NCBI GenBank assembly: GCA_009733575.1
Contig: ML769444.1
Span: 124,001 to 188,000, forward strand
Reading direction: 5' to 3'
From: Gymnopus androsaceus JB14
Taxonomy: Eukaryota; Basidiomycota; Agaricomycetes; Agaricales; Omphalotaceae
DNA length: 64,000 bases
Shown here: positions 12,895 to 23,983 of the stretch, in pieces
Layout of the letters: every line of letters starts with the position of its first letter
Position numbering within the stretch: the first letter of the stretch is position 1
Translations under genes and position numbers: made by a program
Notes under the pieces: generated by a model
What the model saw: only the letters and a program-made list of their open reading frames with translations
What the model was told of the DNA's origin: nothing
Database searches by the model: none

Positions 12895-13194
12895 GGTGTA
12901 AAGTAAGCCTTCGCTGTATAGTAGTGGATGTCAGAAAAAAAAATCAAAGTTCGCGCGGTCAGAAGTCTTAGCCAAGCAAAGACAAGCAGAAAATGCCGAC
13001 AATGCCGAAGTGCTTACAAGCTGTACGCGTTAGATACCGGGGCCGTCGCTGGACTCAGCTTGTACTTCCAGAGTCATTCAGCAAGCAAAGTCAGTAGTAC
13101 TAAAGAAGTGGTGATTATTTCATTACAATTTGTAATAACGATAGCTTGTGAAGTAACCCTGGATTCCAATACAATAATGCTAAGCTTTCTCAAA

Positions 13195-14205
13195 TTAATG
13201 TCTCGAAGTGCGATACCGCTCAGCAATAGCACTACACAAAATTCAGCATGACGATAGACAAGCAGGAAGCGCGAAAAACTTACCCTTCGCCACCCCAAAG
13301 AGTAAGGAGCCCAATGGATACTGCAGATACAATCTTTCTATCCCAGGTGGCTTGTCCCAGTGAATGTAGGAAAGGTAGCCGACCGAACCCAAAATTGCCG
13401 CATTCACTGATGAAAGAGTTAGTCTCAACATACTTGCAATGCGAAAAATCCTTACCCAAACCAATCAAGCCTCCAAGGACTCCAGGACGCAAAATATTTT
13501 CGCGTAAATGCTTGATTGCAGTCCTTTCAGAATCTTTGAATCGCGATCAAGTGTAACGCTTACCTTGTAAATGAGAGTGCCTTCTTGCTTGGCACGACGC
13601 GCCTCTTCCCGTCCTTGAGGAGTTTCATGGTACTTTTCTGCGGCAAAGCCTTCGACTCCGAGAATAGCAAGAGCTGCTGCTGCAGTGCTCGCAATGACTT
13701 TCCTATCACTGCGCAAGTGTGGTTGCGTGTAGAATGCACGAGACGCTCCCGCAAGCAAGCCAATATTCACTGAAGCAAGGAAATGAGCTCGGTAAAGAAA
13801 TACCGCAAAAAACACGCGTACAGAGTCCAACTAGACCTCCAGCAACTCCAGGCCTAAAAAGGTATTGTTTTGTGATTGACCACAAGTATAGTCCTTCAGC
13901 CTCGGCTTCACGAAGACGCCTGCTTTTCTTGCTAGGTCTCGGGAAGTCATCCGAGTCATCAGGAGGAGGTCTGTTTTCCGAAGTTACAGTTGCAAAATGA
14001 TTTTTGAAATCGGGGTGAACGATATTAACTTTAGAAGTGTCATCGGCGACAATAGAGGCACTGGGAGCTTCTGTGTTCAGAAGAGCGGGGTCTGGGCGAG
14101 GCTGAAATAAACAAGGACAAGTCAGGACATAGTTAGAAAGAAGTGTAGCGGGAATCTCACCTGATTGGGAGGAAGGTTAGAGCCCGCAACTGTAGCGTAA
14201 GACAT
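13195..14205 (-). CDS. OM14-like mitochondrial outer-membrane protein
   Basis: About 240 aa in five or six exons; start at 14205 (MSYATVAGSNLPPNQ), stop at 13195-13197 after GAIAERYRTSRH. The N-terminal third is polar and Ser/Pro-rich. The C-terminal part has an internal duplication: FRPGVAGGLVGL with NIGLLAGASRAFY, then LRPGVLGGLIGL with NAAILGSVGYLSY, each a glycine-rich hydrophobic helix preceded by Arg-Pro-Gly. Each is followed by another hydrophobic segment (VIASTAAAALAILGVEGFAA; VSAVSIGLLTLWGGEG). This pattern resembles the OM14 C-terminal domain of fungal outer mitochondrial membrane proteins, which in yeast is a receptor for ribosomes with nascent mitochondrial proteins. The family name rests on recognition by eye; the membrane duplication is seen directly. 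Confidence 0.65.
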
Positions 14206-14395
14206 TGGTGGAATCTGAGCGAGAGTTTTTCGTTGGGAAGGTAGTGGGGGTTTACAGTAAAACAAGTCGCGCTTTAATACTCATGACGGGTTTTCAGAAT
14301 TCAATGACGTAGTACACGGTACAGTGACGTCGCTGCAGACTGTCATTGCTACATTTGGTAATACGATTATATGGCAAGCAAGAAACAAGAAATTC
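14206..14395. promoter_or_regulatory. probable OM14-like promoter with two TGACGT sites
   Basis: Upstream of the minus-strand OM14-like gene. TGACGT occurs at 14305-14310 and again at 14325-14330, exactly 20 bp apart, the second as part of TGACGTCG. This is the core of ATF/CREB-type bZIP sites. Binding is inference. Confidence 0.35.
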
Positions 14396-15541
14396 CTAAG
14401 TTGAAGACGCTAAATCATGAATTTCCGCCAATTCCGTGCAGACCCAATATATTATTCGGCGAATGGCTTCGGTCACTTCCTCAGTAGTTAGCGGTTCAGC
14501 GACCTAGTACCAATCAGCATGTTTAACAGCGAGATATGACACTAAACTTACCGGAGGACAGTGCACAAAGAGCACCTGAGTGTTTCGATCCTTCTCATAC
14601 GGTTTTGCCGTTACGTTTGGATTCGGCCAAGGAGCAATAGTACATGAAATCGCACAGATAGTGACCAGCATCCATCGAAGAATAGATTTGCTAAGCGACA
14701 CTGAGCAGTAATCTCAAGGGAAAAGGACAATAGCATACCTCGACACCCGAGTTTCTGAGATCGTACACCAATCTCGACACGTCAATGTCAGTGTAAAGTT
14801 CTTGTTGGAAAGGTAATGAGGCAAAGGCAATCGAGGTCATTTTAGACTAACCGTCAGGAAACTTTTCGTACCCAACTCCAAATCCACGGTTCGGTCGTGC
14901 GCTGTAAGTATCCCCTGCGCTCTCCAATTCGAACCCCAGTCCGATCCTTTCTATCGGCTGCTCGCCGACCGAGACATCCAATTCCTCTCGTCTTCCGAAA
15001 TCAGACGGAGGACTCTTGATAATCGGAGCCATCTTTCCACTCGCATCCTTCATAAAATACCCCGTTTTATGTCCAAGCTTTTCGACCCTCAGTGGTCCTC
15101 TTCCAGCAACTCCGACATGAAAGATAAAGTCGTACCCTTTATCTGGCGGCAAACGATAGAAATTATCTTTAACTTCATCGGGAAGAACAGGAGGTCGTAA
15201 ATGCAGATTCGGGACCACGTCTAAAACACTAAGATAGTCATAGGGAACCTCTAGAGCAGAGATTTTGACCAGCCGATGTTTCGAAGTCGTAGTCGGGGCG
15301 CGCATTACTACTTGACCATCGATGACTACGGGCTCATCATCGAGAGGCATCACGACATTGTGCAAAGGCTTGACTGCAAGCCAAGATGGATTCCATGGCT
15401 TATGATTGTTGAAGGGCTACGGATGCTTTATCAAGTCAATTAAGCGGTATCTGGACATTTTCTTTGCTCACTCACACCAAAACCTGTGAGAAGCACATTG
15501 AATACGCCTTCATCACCTCCACCTGGTGCAGGGGGAAGCAT
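14396..15541 (-). CDS. Pyroglutamyl peptidase I (peptidase C15 family), one frame irregularity
   Basis: About 300 aa. The start at 15541 gives MLPPAPGGGDEGVFNVLLTG; FNVLLTGFG(P)F is the family's N-terminal motif, split by an intron. The long second exon carries the central domain (DFIFHVGVAGRGPLRVEKLG). The catalytic Cys lies in DAGHYLCDFMYYCSLAE and the catalytic His in VLFVHCPP, as in C15 enzymes that remove N-terminal pyroglutamate. The frame of the Cys motif does not continue directly into the frame of the His motif. Between them (about 14595-14612) there is either a 25-nt GT...AG intron, very short for this genome, or a one-base frameshift. The last exon (AEPLTTEEVTEAIRRIIYWV) ends at 14396-14398. 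It shares a strand with the ATPase upstream. Confidence 0.82.
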
Positions 15542-15644
15542 TGCAGTTGTTGTCGGAGGAAGAAGAAACGAGTGCAGGCTGGATTTCAAATCGGTTCTCC
15601 ACGCCACCTGTCAAAGCTTTAAATTATTTACAATATATTATTGA

Positions 15645-15850
15645 TGATTTATCGATATCTACAGGTTCTGATTTATCTACAGGTCCGAGGTTTGTTTCTC
15701 GCGTTCCAGTCTTCAAGTGATCTATCTACAGGCTCGAGGTTTGACCTTCCTCGTTTCTCGCGTCTTTCCAGTCTTCAAGTGATTTATCTATAGGATCAAG
15801 GATCGACCTTCCCATTTGTTTCCGCCATTTTCCTCGCGTTCCCAGTCTTT
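15645..15850. repeat. degenerate tandem repeat at the 3' end of the WRNIP1-like gene
   Basis: Three to four diverged copies, each about 50-75 bp, beginning with TGAT(T/C)TATC(T/-)A(T/C)A and running to CCAGTCTT(T)CAA. Copies start near 15645 (partial), 15668, 15718 and 15779. The last copy holds the stop codon and final codons of the minus-strand ATPase; the others lie beyond its stop. A 3' coding end has therefore been duplicated in tandem into the flank. Confidence 0.7.
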
Positions 15851-18134
15851 CAATGCTGCCTCATCCCATATCTTTCCTGAAACGTCTCCCGGCTTTCTCA
15901 TGAACTGTTGTCCATGTATCTGTGGTGGAACATAATCATTATGAACCGGATGGGCATAGTCGGGGTTATAGCGATACCCTTCCGAATATCCCAGCTCTTT
16001 CATTAGTGAAGTCGGAGCATTTCGCATAACCAACGGTACCGGAAGGGTTAGATCGCTCTTGGCAGCGACTTCAGCGCGATTGTACGCTTCTACGGCGGAC
16101 AGTCAATGAAGTATAAACCCAAAATTATCAGACGTCCATACCATATGATCGGGTCGATTTTGGGGCCTCAGCTAGGTATGCAACAATACGGGAGTCAATG
16201 AAGCATATACACAATATTAAAGAAAACCATATACCGAGGTATGCCACAATATGCGCGAGGTTTATTCGACACTCTGGCATGCCAATGACTTGGCAAGCCT
16301 GTAAAGCTGTCATTGCCTGAAATAACGAACAGTATTAATAAAGAGTAAATCTCAACATCGAGTAAGTATGCTTACCAGAGGTAAAGCATGGTTGTCTGCC
16401 AATCCAATATCTTCGCTGGCACAAACGACCATTCTTCGCGCGATATATAACGGGTCTTCACCTCCGCTCAGCATGCGCGCAAGCCAATACATCGCCGCAT
16501 CAACGTCGCTCCCTCGCACACTCTTGTGCAAAGCAGAGATCATGTCGTATCTACTATCTCCACTTCGGTCGTAGGACGCTGATACTGACCTCCGCAGGTC
16601 CTCAATCAGCTTGTGTTCAGGTGTTGTTTTAGAAGCAGAAATAACGAGGTCGAGAAGGGATAGAGCCGTGCGCGCATCTCCAGAGGAGAGCGAGACCATA
16701 GAAGCTAGTACCGATGTGGTGATATGTGGAAAAGCAGGAAACAAGGCAGAAGGAGGGTTGGGAGAAGTATCATCGGAGGGTGATGATGTTGGTGATGACA
16801 ATGGTAATTGCGACGATAAGGGGGTAGGAGGACGTTGTGGACTTGACGGAAATTCGATAATGGCTGGAGACGATTCAGGTTCAACGGCACCAGATTCCTC
16901 TGCAGCAGGCGAAAGCCGAACTATTGCTCTGCTGATGATTTCCTCGATATTTGCATCTGACAATCGATCCAATACAAAGACCCTGCGCTCCGCATTAGTC
17001 GATATATCGTAGAAGCAATAGAGGAGAACCTGCCTGCAGCGACTGAGCAGCGCCCCAGTTAATTTGAAAGATGGATTCTCTGTTGTGGCTCCAATCAACT
17101 AGTTCATAGTCAGTTGATGAGTACAACGTCGTGGTGTTGGACTAACCTGGATATGACCTTGCTCCAGAAAGGGCAAGAATATGTCCTATGAAAATCAGCA
17201 AATTATTACAAGCAATAAGACAATACAAGTACCTGCTGTGACTTGTTAAATCGATGAATCTCATCAAAGAAGAGTATGGTTTTCCTACACTGGTTAGTTG
17301 AACGGTTTCGGAACAAAGTTATGCTTTCCATACCTCCCGGTTAATCGCAAAGAATTTTTTGCCTCTTCAAAAATAGGCCTCACTTCATTGATCCCAACTA
17401 TGGTTGCGCTAAGTTCTTTGAATATGGAGCCACTCTGTTTGGCAACCAATCTGGCTAATGTCGTTTTTCCACAGCTGTTGTTCATTTAGTAGGTTTACAC
17501 TAGATAAAGGCGAAAAAATGTACCCAGGAGGCCCCCAGAAGATCATACTGCCCAGAGATCCACTGGCGAGCGAGTTCATCAACATGGATCCAGCTTCTGT
17601 CAGGTGTGCTTGGCCAACATACTCAGCTAGTAGGCTTGGACGAAGCCTCTCAGCTAGCGGAGCTGCTTGGGACACATTTGTTGATATCTTTTGCCGTTTC
17701 GATGGACCAGCAGCTGGTGGAGTATCCACAAACTGAGCCGCTTCTCCGGCATTTCTCTTCTTGGATTGAGTTGGTCTTGCAAAGGTTGATGGCTCAGAGC
17801 GAGCTGGATCACGGTTCGGCTTTTGAAAGAGAGGGTGAACTTTTGCGTTTCCTGAAGACTTTGCTGATTTAGTATTCCGAACATGGTCGTGTGGGGTCTT
17901 TGCAAGATTGGGGCTTGAGGCAGCCGAAGGACCTGTATCTGAGCATCCAGTATCAAGATGCGCATTTATCATCCGCTCTGGCATTTCTTTCGAGCATATT
18001 GGACTGTTTTTACTAAGTACCAGCAAAGTTCCTTTGCAACAGAGCGGCCACGACTTACCATTGCACAACTTGACTGAGAATTTAATAGGAGGATATGTTA
18101 ATGGAACGAGTTACATACCTGCGTCTGAGCTCAT
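15788..18134 (-). CDS. MGS1: WRNIP1/Mgs1-type AAA ATPase with UBZ4 zinc finger
   Basis: About 600 aa in ten or more exons; start at 18134, stop at 15788. After splicing, the N terminus reads [20 protein letters not shown] and continues INAHLDTGC, a UBZ4 ubiquitin-binding zinc finger (CPIC...H...C). A basic Ser/Pro linker follows, then the AAA core: [18 protein letters not shown], a Walker A loop split by an intron ([17 protein letters not shown]), [14 protein letters not shown] as Walker [14 protein letters not shown] as sensor 1, and the C-terminal MGS1/RarA helices ([34 protein letters not shown]). These proteins act at stalled replication forks through ubiquitinated PCNA. There is a Ser/Pro-rich insert near 16740-16870 between sensor 1 and the lid. 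The gene is divergent from the Nup107 gene with only 140 bp between starts. Confidence 0.92.
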
Positions 18135-18274
18135 TTTTCTGCCAGGTCGCGTCACGATCGAAGTCAAGGTGGCATAAGTTTTGGCATAAGCGTGACCAGC
18201 AAACTTCGCGTCAGTCACGCTTGCTCTCCAACCGTCATATGTCTATCTCCTCCCGTTAATTCCTACACCAAAAA
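18135..18274. promoter_or_regulatory. short divergent promoter, WRNIP1 / Nup107
   Basis: Only 140 bp separate the two start codons, so both genes must share this promoter region. No TATA-like box stands out. Confidence 0.55.
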
Positions 18275-21272
18275 ATGGCCGAAACGCTTTACGGTTCATG
18301 TGCAGAAGCACTTTCGCTGGCGCAGTCGATGAAGGATGATCTTGCGGCCCTACTTGATCCAGAGACAGGCTTTGCTCCTAGATTCAGGCAGCTCTGTCGT
18401 GACCAGTGAGTAGACGGTTCGTTCGCTCTGACATGTACTGAAAACATTACAACAGAATAGAGGAACTAGAAAATGCTACCGCCTCCGAGACCGTTTCTGA
18501 AGAAATTGAACTCTTGCGGTTAGAAGAAAATACATGGGCACTATTACAAGCCGTTATGCCGTTAGTCTTTCGTCTAGAGTATCTTTTCCTCCTGAAAACA
18601 TATTTCAAGACAGAGCTCGTAAAACAGAGCCTTCCACCTTTGAATATGCACAAGATATTCTTCAGCAAAATCCATACACTCCAACATCCACCGTTGCTCA
18701 GGCTATTCTGAACGCTTCCCCAGTTCTAACCGAGTTGATTGTAGTCAGAGAGTGGCTACAAGACACTGCGCCACCTCCAATGCAACCGGAAGCCACAACC
18801 GGTTACTGGAAATTCACTAAACATAATATCATGCAGGGTCTACGGACGGGGGCAGGTCCTCGAAGTGGATTGGTTAAGGAGATGGACCCGGACGCTGTAA
18901 ATCGTGGCGACGCTCGGAGTCTGGCTGCCGATGATTCTGTACGAGATACTTTTGATTTTTTTTAGCTTACCGACTCTCATTTACTTTTGTTTAGAGCTAC
19001 GAGAAAGGTCTCGTGCAGGCTTTGTATGGATACATTCGAGCCGGTAGACTCGAAGATGCTATCGAGTTGTGCAGGAGAGCCCATCAACCTTGGCGAGCTG
19101 CTAGCATAAGGGGATCTCTCCTTCTTCATTGGAAAGCTATAGGTGTGGCGTTTTACTTCTTACCTATCAAAGTGCTCAACAAATTACAGCCAATGAGCAC
19201 GATCAAAATGACATGGACGAAGACGATATTGATGCTTGGACTGGTAATCCCAATAGAAGGTTATGGAAGTCGACGTGTACTCGTGCAGCACTCAATGTCT
19301 GTATCACTTTTCAATGCCGATTACAATTCTCTGACTATATTCCAGACCGCTCTAGCAGATTATGAGCGTGTCTTATATGCCGCTCTAGCACCTTCCCCAC
19401 AAACATCTCTGATTCTGAAATCCGCCTGTCGAACATGGGAAGATCATCTCTGGGCCCAGATTAGCGTCATGTGTGAAGAGAAACAAACGATGGAGATGTT
19501 AAGGCTGGGTGGAAGTTTTTGGGAGGGCGGGATGTCTGCGGTTGAAAAGGGTGCACGGTCGGTGTCACGCGAAACAATGGAAAACGAAGAGGAAGAATGG
19601 GAGGAAGAGGTCAGAGGCACTTTGGATGGCCTGAAAGACGTCCACGTAGAAGAGGGGTAAGTTTAGCTAAATGTACCCTTGCTAACCTTGGTGCTCATCT
19701 TTTATTAGACCTCCAGCCGACCATCCATTCCACTTTTCCCAACTGAACATAATTCAGGACCGAACAGGCTCTCTGCTCGAGATTTTTGCGAGCGGACTGC
19801 AGAACGGGTTACACCCGCCTGATACGTACGAGTATGTCCTTTCTCTCGCTGTCCTTTACTTTCCTATTGAACACACTATAGGTACGCACCCATGTGCCGC
19901 TTCTTTCGCCCATCTGTGTCTGTTTTTGAGGATGATTGATGTCCCTGTTCCACCCGATGCTGTCGTGGTCATTCTTGAGGCATACCTGCAAGTGCTGGAG
20001 GTTAGTATTCCCAACTATCGCGCATCTCATTTTAATTTTACTTTTAGGCTGCTGGAAAACGAGAACTCATTGCAATGTACGCTGGAGCGCTGGGGGAAAA
20101 TGCTGTCAGCAGATATGCTCTGTTTTTGGTATCGCTTCGGCTTTCCGCTGACCTACCCGAACGACGATTGGCTTTGACTCGAGCCAGAGAGCACGGCCTT
20201 GATGTGGATAGCGTCGCAGCCGTGACTGCTGAGATGACAATGAACAAGGCTCTCGAGGTACGTTCTGGTTCTCGACTTAGTTCACGCAAGTTCACTCTCA
20301 AACAGCTATTACCCGCATTACGAGGGCCGTTACCCTCTATGACTGTTTTGCAGCCTCCGTCGAGCGATGCAGAAAACTTGTTTTTGCGTTCGATCGAATG
20401 GACAACTTTCTCTGAAGCTACGTATGATCGAGCGTTGGAACAGGCAAACCATATATGTCGGTATTTCCTGGGTGCGTACAACTTGTTCGTGCGCGTTCCG
20501 CTCGCTTAATGCATCTATTTTAGCTAGTGGACGAGTACAGCTGGCTCAACAACTGCTAAATATGCTGCCAGCAGAACTGGCTTCTGTCGGCGAACCTGAG
20601 GACCAAGCAACGGAGTACCTGCATTACAGACAGTTTTTTTCCATTTGGGCAACTTTGGAACGCATTGTTGAATGTCAAGCACTCGAGGTTACAACTATGA
20701 ACCGAGATACTCGAAACACTTGGCTACAGGACTACAAGGTCAGCCTGCTAGGATCAGAATGTTGAAAGCCCTTTCTGAATTAGACATTGCAGCTTCTCGT
20801 TGGTCAAGGTCATGAACAAATTCTTAAACTACTAACATCAGAGTGGCTCGTGAGCGATGTTGAGACTACTGGTGGTTAGTATCGTATTGCAGCCTTTATT
20901 TCAAGGTCTCATTCGAGCCTCCTTCTAGGTGATGCACGGCGACGTGCTCTCGTCCGAATACGTCAGATATACATCCCCGAATTGGTTATCCGCTTACACT
21001 TTACACTGTTCAACTCGCGACATCGCTTTCCTGAGTATGTTGATACTGTTTTCTTGATTATTGCACCGCTGATTGTGGGCATTAGAAACCTCAAGTTACT
21101 GTTACAATTGGTCAATATTGTTGCCGACTCGCGGTACAAGCTGTATGAAGACTTTTTCAGTGACAGTGGGGGGGCTAGACTGAATGATTATCTTGGTGCG
21201 GTGAGGCAAGCGGTATTGGGTAGTCTGGAAGGAGGGGGATCAGATCCGTTTCGTGCTATTCTTGTGACGTAG
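18275..21272 (+). CDS. NUP84: Nucleoporin Nup107/Nup84
   Basis: About 780 aa in about a dozen exons; start ATG at 18275 (MAETLYGSCAEALSLAQSMK), stop at 21270-21272. Diagnostic blocks of the Nup84/Nup107 family are present in order: VVREWLQDTAPPP, TGYWKFTKHNI, GLVQALYGYIRAGRLEDAIE, CRRAHQPWRAASIRG and, near the end, RQIYIPELVIRLHFTLF. It is all alpha-helical without transmembrane segments, as expected of this scaffold subunit of the Y complex of the nuclear pore. Several introns are phase-changing, which is why the open frames look fragmented. It is followed 325 bp later by an unrecognised plus-strand gene. Confidence 0.9.
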
Positions 21273-21596
21273 GCTGTGTGTAGTAGTACCCCATCTAATG
21301 CTTGTAATCTACTTTGTTCATCCCCGAAACGCAAGCTTGTTTGAAGTCGTTCCTACTTTGCGCGTCTATACGGACACGTGCTTCCGGCGTGAGATAAACA
21401 GGCGCGGTCTCACATGGGCGCTCAGTTCTAAGACTCTAACTCTCAACGCGCCCTACGACTATCGTGTACAGGCTCAGCGCAACTTTTAGCTCTCCTGCCC
21501 TCACACGCGGTGGCCTGTACTTTAGTACAATCAACTCAGGTCAACCTACTCAGACTACTTCTGAGTCTCGCCACTACTCCCTATCTTATCTCCTCC

Positions 21597-23606
21597 ATGG
21601 CGTGTGGCTACCCTCCGACTCCTCTCTCTACAGCACGAATAAATCGACTCCTTAGACCGCTACGCAATAGATGCTCGGCTCTCTCTGCGTTTGGCGCAAT
21701 ACAGTCAGTGTCCACGGCCACCTATTCAACCACCAAAAATTTTACCCAACCATCTATCCCGCCATTGTGCATTCTTCCCTCCCCGGAAAGCTCCAATCGG
21801 CTCGACGCGACGAGCTACGAATTATCGAAAAAGATTTATGCCGTTTATAATGCAATGAAAGACATCGTGGAGAAGACAGAGGAGTTTCGAACGCTATCTG
21901 AAGGAAAGGGTCCAAGCAGGATTCCTAGCCTATCTACATTGTGCTGTCTTGTTATTGGACAACATGTTGATCCGGAGATAGAGGAAGACGTAACGATCTT
22001 GGAAGAAGCGCAATCAGTCGATGTGGTAGATTCGTTGTACGATGAAATTCCTACTTTATATCGAGGGTAAGATTTTTCATGCCCTCTCTTTGTTCTTGAT
22101 TCCTGACTCTTTGCTTTCAGTTCCATATTAGTCTCGCACGCCATGCACATCATTCTCTCCGAGTGTCCACCTATCCCAACACTCTTGAAACTCCTGCTAG
22201 ACATTACCCTCGACAACAAACTCCACTATCATTCTGAAATTCTTCTTCGTAGACTGCTATCAGTCGCTCTATCTCCGCCTACCACTACTCGCCCACCGTC
22301 AATCTGTCATCCAGCTCATTCCAATTTCTTAATTGAATGTTTGGGCCGCTGGGAACAGAAATCCAACCTCTCTTCCTCCTTTTTCAGTATATTCAATGAC
22401 GTAATGGTGGACGTTGAATCCTATGATGCATGGTCATGTAAAGCTATAACCAAACTACTGCTTTACAACTGTCGAAAAAAGCCCTTCCGGGTTGGTTTGG
22501 TATCTTGCAATCTTGTAAGATTTATAGCAAACCCCGAGCTACATCTCCCTTCGAGACAATTCAGCCTAATGTCGCGTTCATCACCTGCAGTGGCTCTTCG
22601 AAGGTCATTGCGGTTGTGGTTGGAATGGGTGCTGCGTTTTTTGCTTTTGTCTATCCAATCATTGACAGTGGATATCGTCCAAGATACCATCTATGATTTT
22701 CTTCGGACGTGCAAAGAATGTTGGGGTTATCTCTCGACACCTGATCTTTCCGCTACGGTTTTATCCTCGCCAGAGCAGGATGTTTCATCCCTTATTGTCA
22801 GTATATCCACATTGCTTCTGTCGCGAGGGTTGGGCACGGAATCCGATGAAGCATTATTGCTCATACAAATACTCGAAAAAATACAACAACAGCCTTCGAC
22901 TACCATGTTTTTTCCTTTGATCTCGCAGACCATGACTTTGTCCGCTCATCTCCCGGATTTTAAAGAGCAAATTGAGTCCCATGCGTCGTCCTTGCGCGAG
23001 CATGGTTTTTTACAGCTAGAAGCTTCGCTGTGGGCCTCTACGCTCAAGGAGGTGGAAAGTCTCGACGCCGCTCTGCTCTCACGTTACGACAAGGGTGCTT
23101 TGCACGAGTATAGTTGCGCATTGATAGAACGTGTTGAGGAAGCGGAGCACCGATGTTATGCCAACTCTCCAAACTCTTCTTCCATTCAGCAGCAACGTAG
23201 GGGATGGGATTGGGATGAGGCGTTTGGGTGCTGGACTGTCGCTGGAGAGCACGAGTTAACACCGAAACAGCAGAAAAAACGCCCTCACTCTCCGTGCTGC
23301 AGCTTGCATACTAGCCCATGTTCGGAAATTTCGGAGACGGAGAGTGGTACCCCACCAAAAAAACGACCACGGCTCATACCCCGAGCCTCATCCTCCTCAT
23401 CATTCACATCGCTTCTGTCAAACGCGCTATCTAATCGTGTTGTTTTGCACGAATACGAAGACGAGGCCACGAACAGGCAACCGACTGAGTCTGACGATTC
23501 CGACGTCGAAGACGATACTGCCGCCGAAGACCTATCCACAGTGTTTCCTTCCTCGGACGATCTAAACCTTTTTGCATACGCTATGACATCTCCTGTTCGT
23601 TCTTAA
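21597..23606 (+). CDS. Conserved-looking protein of unknown function (651 aa)
   Basis: Two exons, 21597-22066 and 22121-23606, joined by a clean GT...AG intron to give 651 aa. The start chosen is the first ATG in frame (MACGYPPTPLSTARINRLLR); the open frame extends further upstream without an ATG. The first 450 residues are mostly helical, with hydrophobic stretches such as TLLKLLLDITLDN and SLRLWLEWVLRFLLLSIQSL, which look like packed solenoid helices and not membrane spans. The C-terminal quarter is polar: two basic clusters, KQQKKRPH and PPKKRPRLIPR, look like nuclear signals. An acidic stretch follows (SDDSDVEDDTAAED) before the end DDLNLFAYAMTSPVRS. I do not recognise a family. A nuclear helical-repeat protein is a guess. 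Confidence 0.75.
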
Positions 23607-23983
23607 TTACAGCATCTACAGCATCTTTATTATCTGTACGTGGATATATTGTGTACTCGGTAGGCTCTACGATAATATTTAGGTCTTGGAACTTCCCAGG
23701 AGCGCTGACCATGATACTGAGTACTTGAAGCGACGATTCCGGGATTCGAAACCAATTAGTGTGAGCGCTCACGTGGGCATTTGATTGCCAGCAAGTTGGA
23801 CGGTTCACGGCAATTCATTCTCTCCTCCTCCCTCCTCCCTCCTCCTCCCCGCGAGTCCCTCCGTCCTTTTTAAACTATTTTACGACCTTCTACTGCTTGC
23901 TGTAAGAGCTTGAAATGCCTTATCTTTCTCACTTTGACTTAATTTCTGCAGTGCCAACCTTCGTTATTATCTATCCGCCAACC
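23607..23983. other. intergenic with pyrimidine-rich tract
   Basis: 377 bp between two plus-strand genes. A CTCCT-rich tract runs from about 23820 to 23851 and probably belongs to the next gene's promoter, where such tracts are common in fungi. An upstream in-frame ATG for the next gene is at 23915. Confidence 0.55.

Noticed and set aside
12481..12901. Long plus-strand Ser-rich open frame ([12 protein letters not shown]...)
   Set aside because: It is the antisense shadow of the Asp/Ser-rich N terminus of eIF3c.
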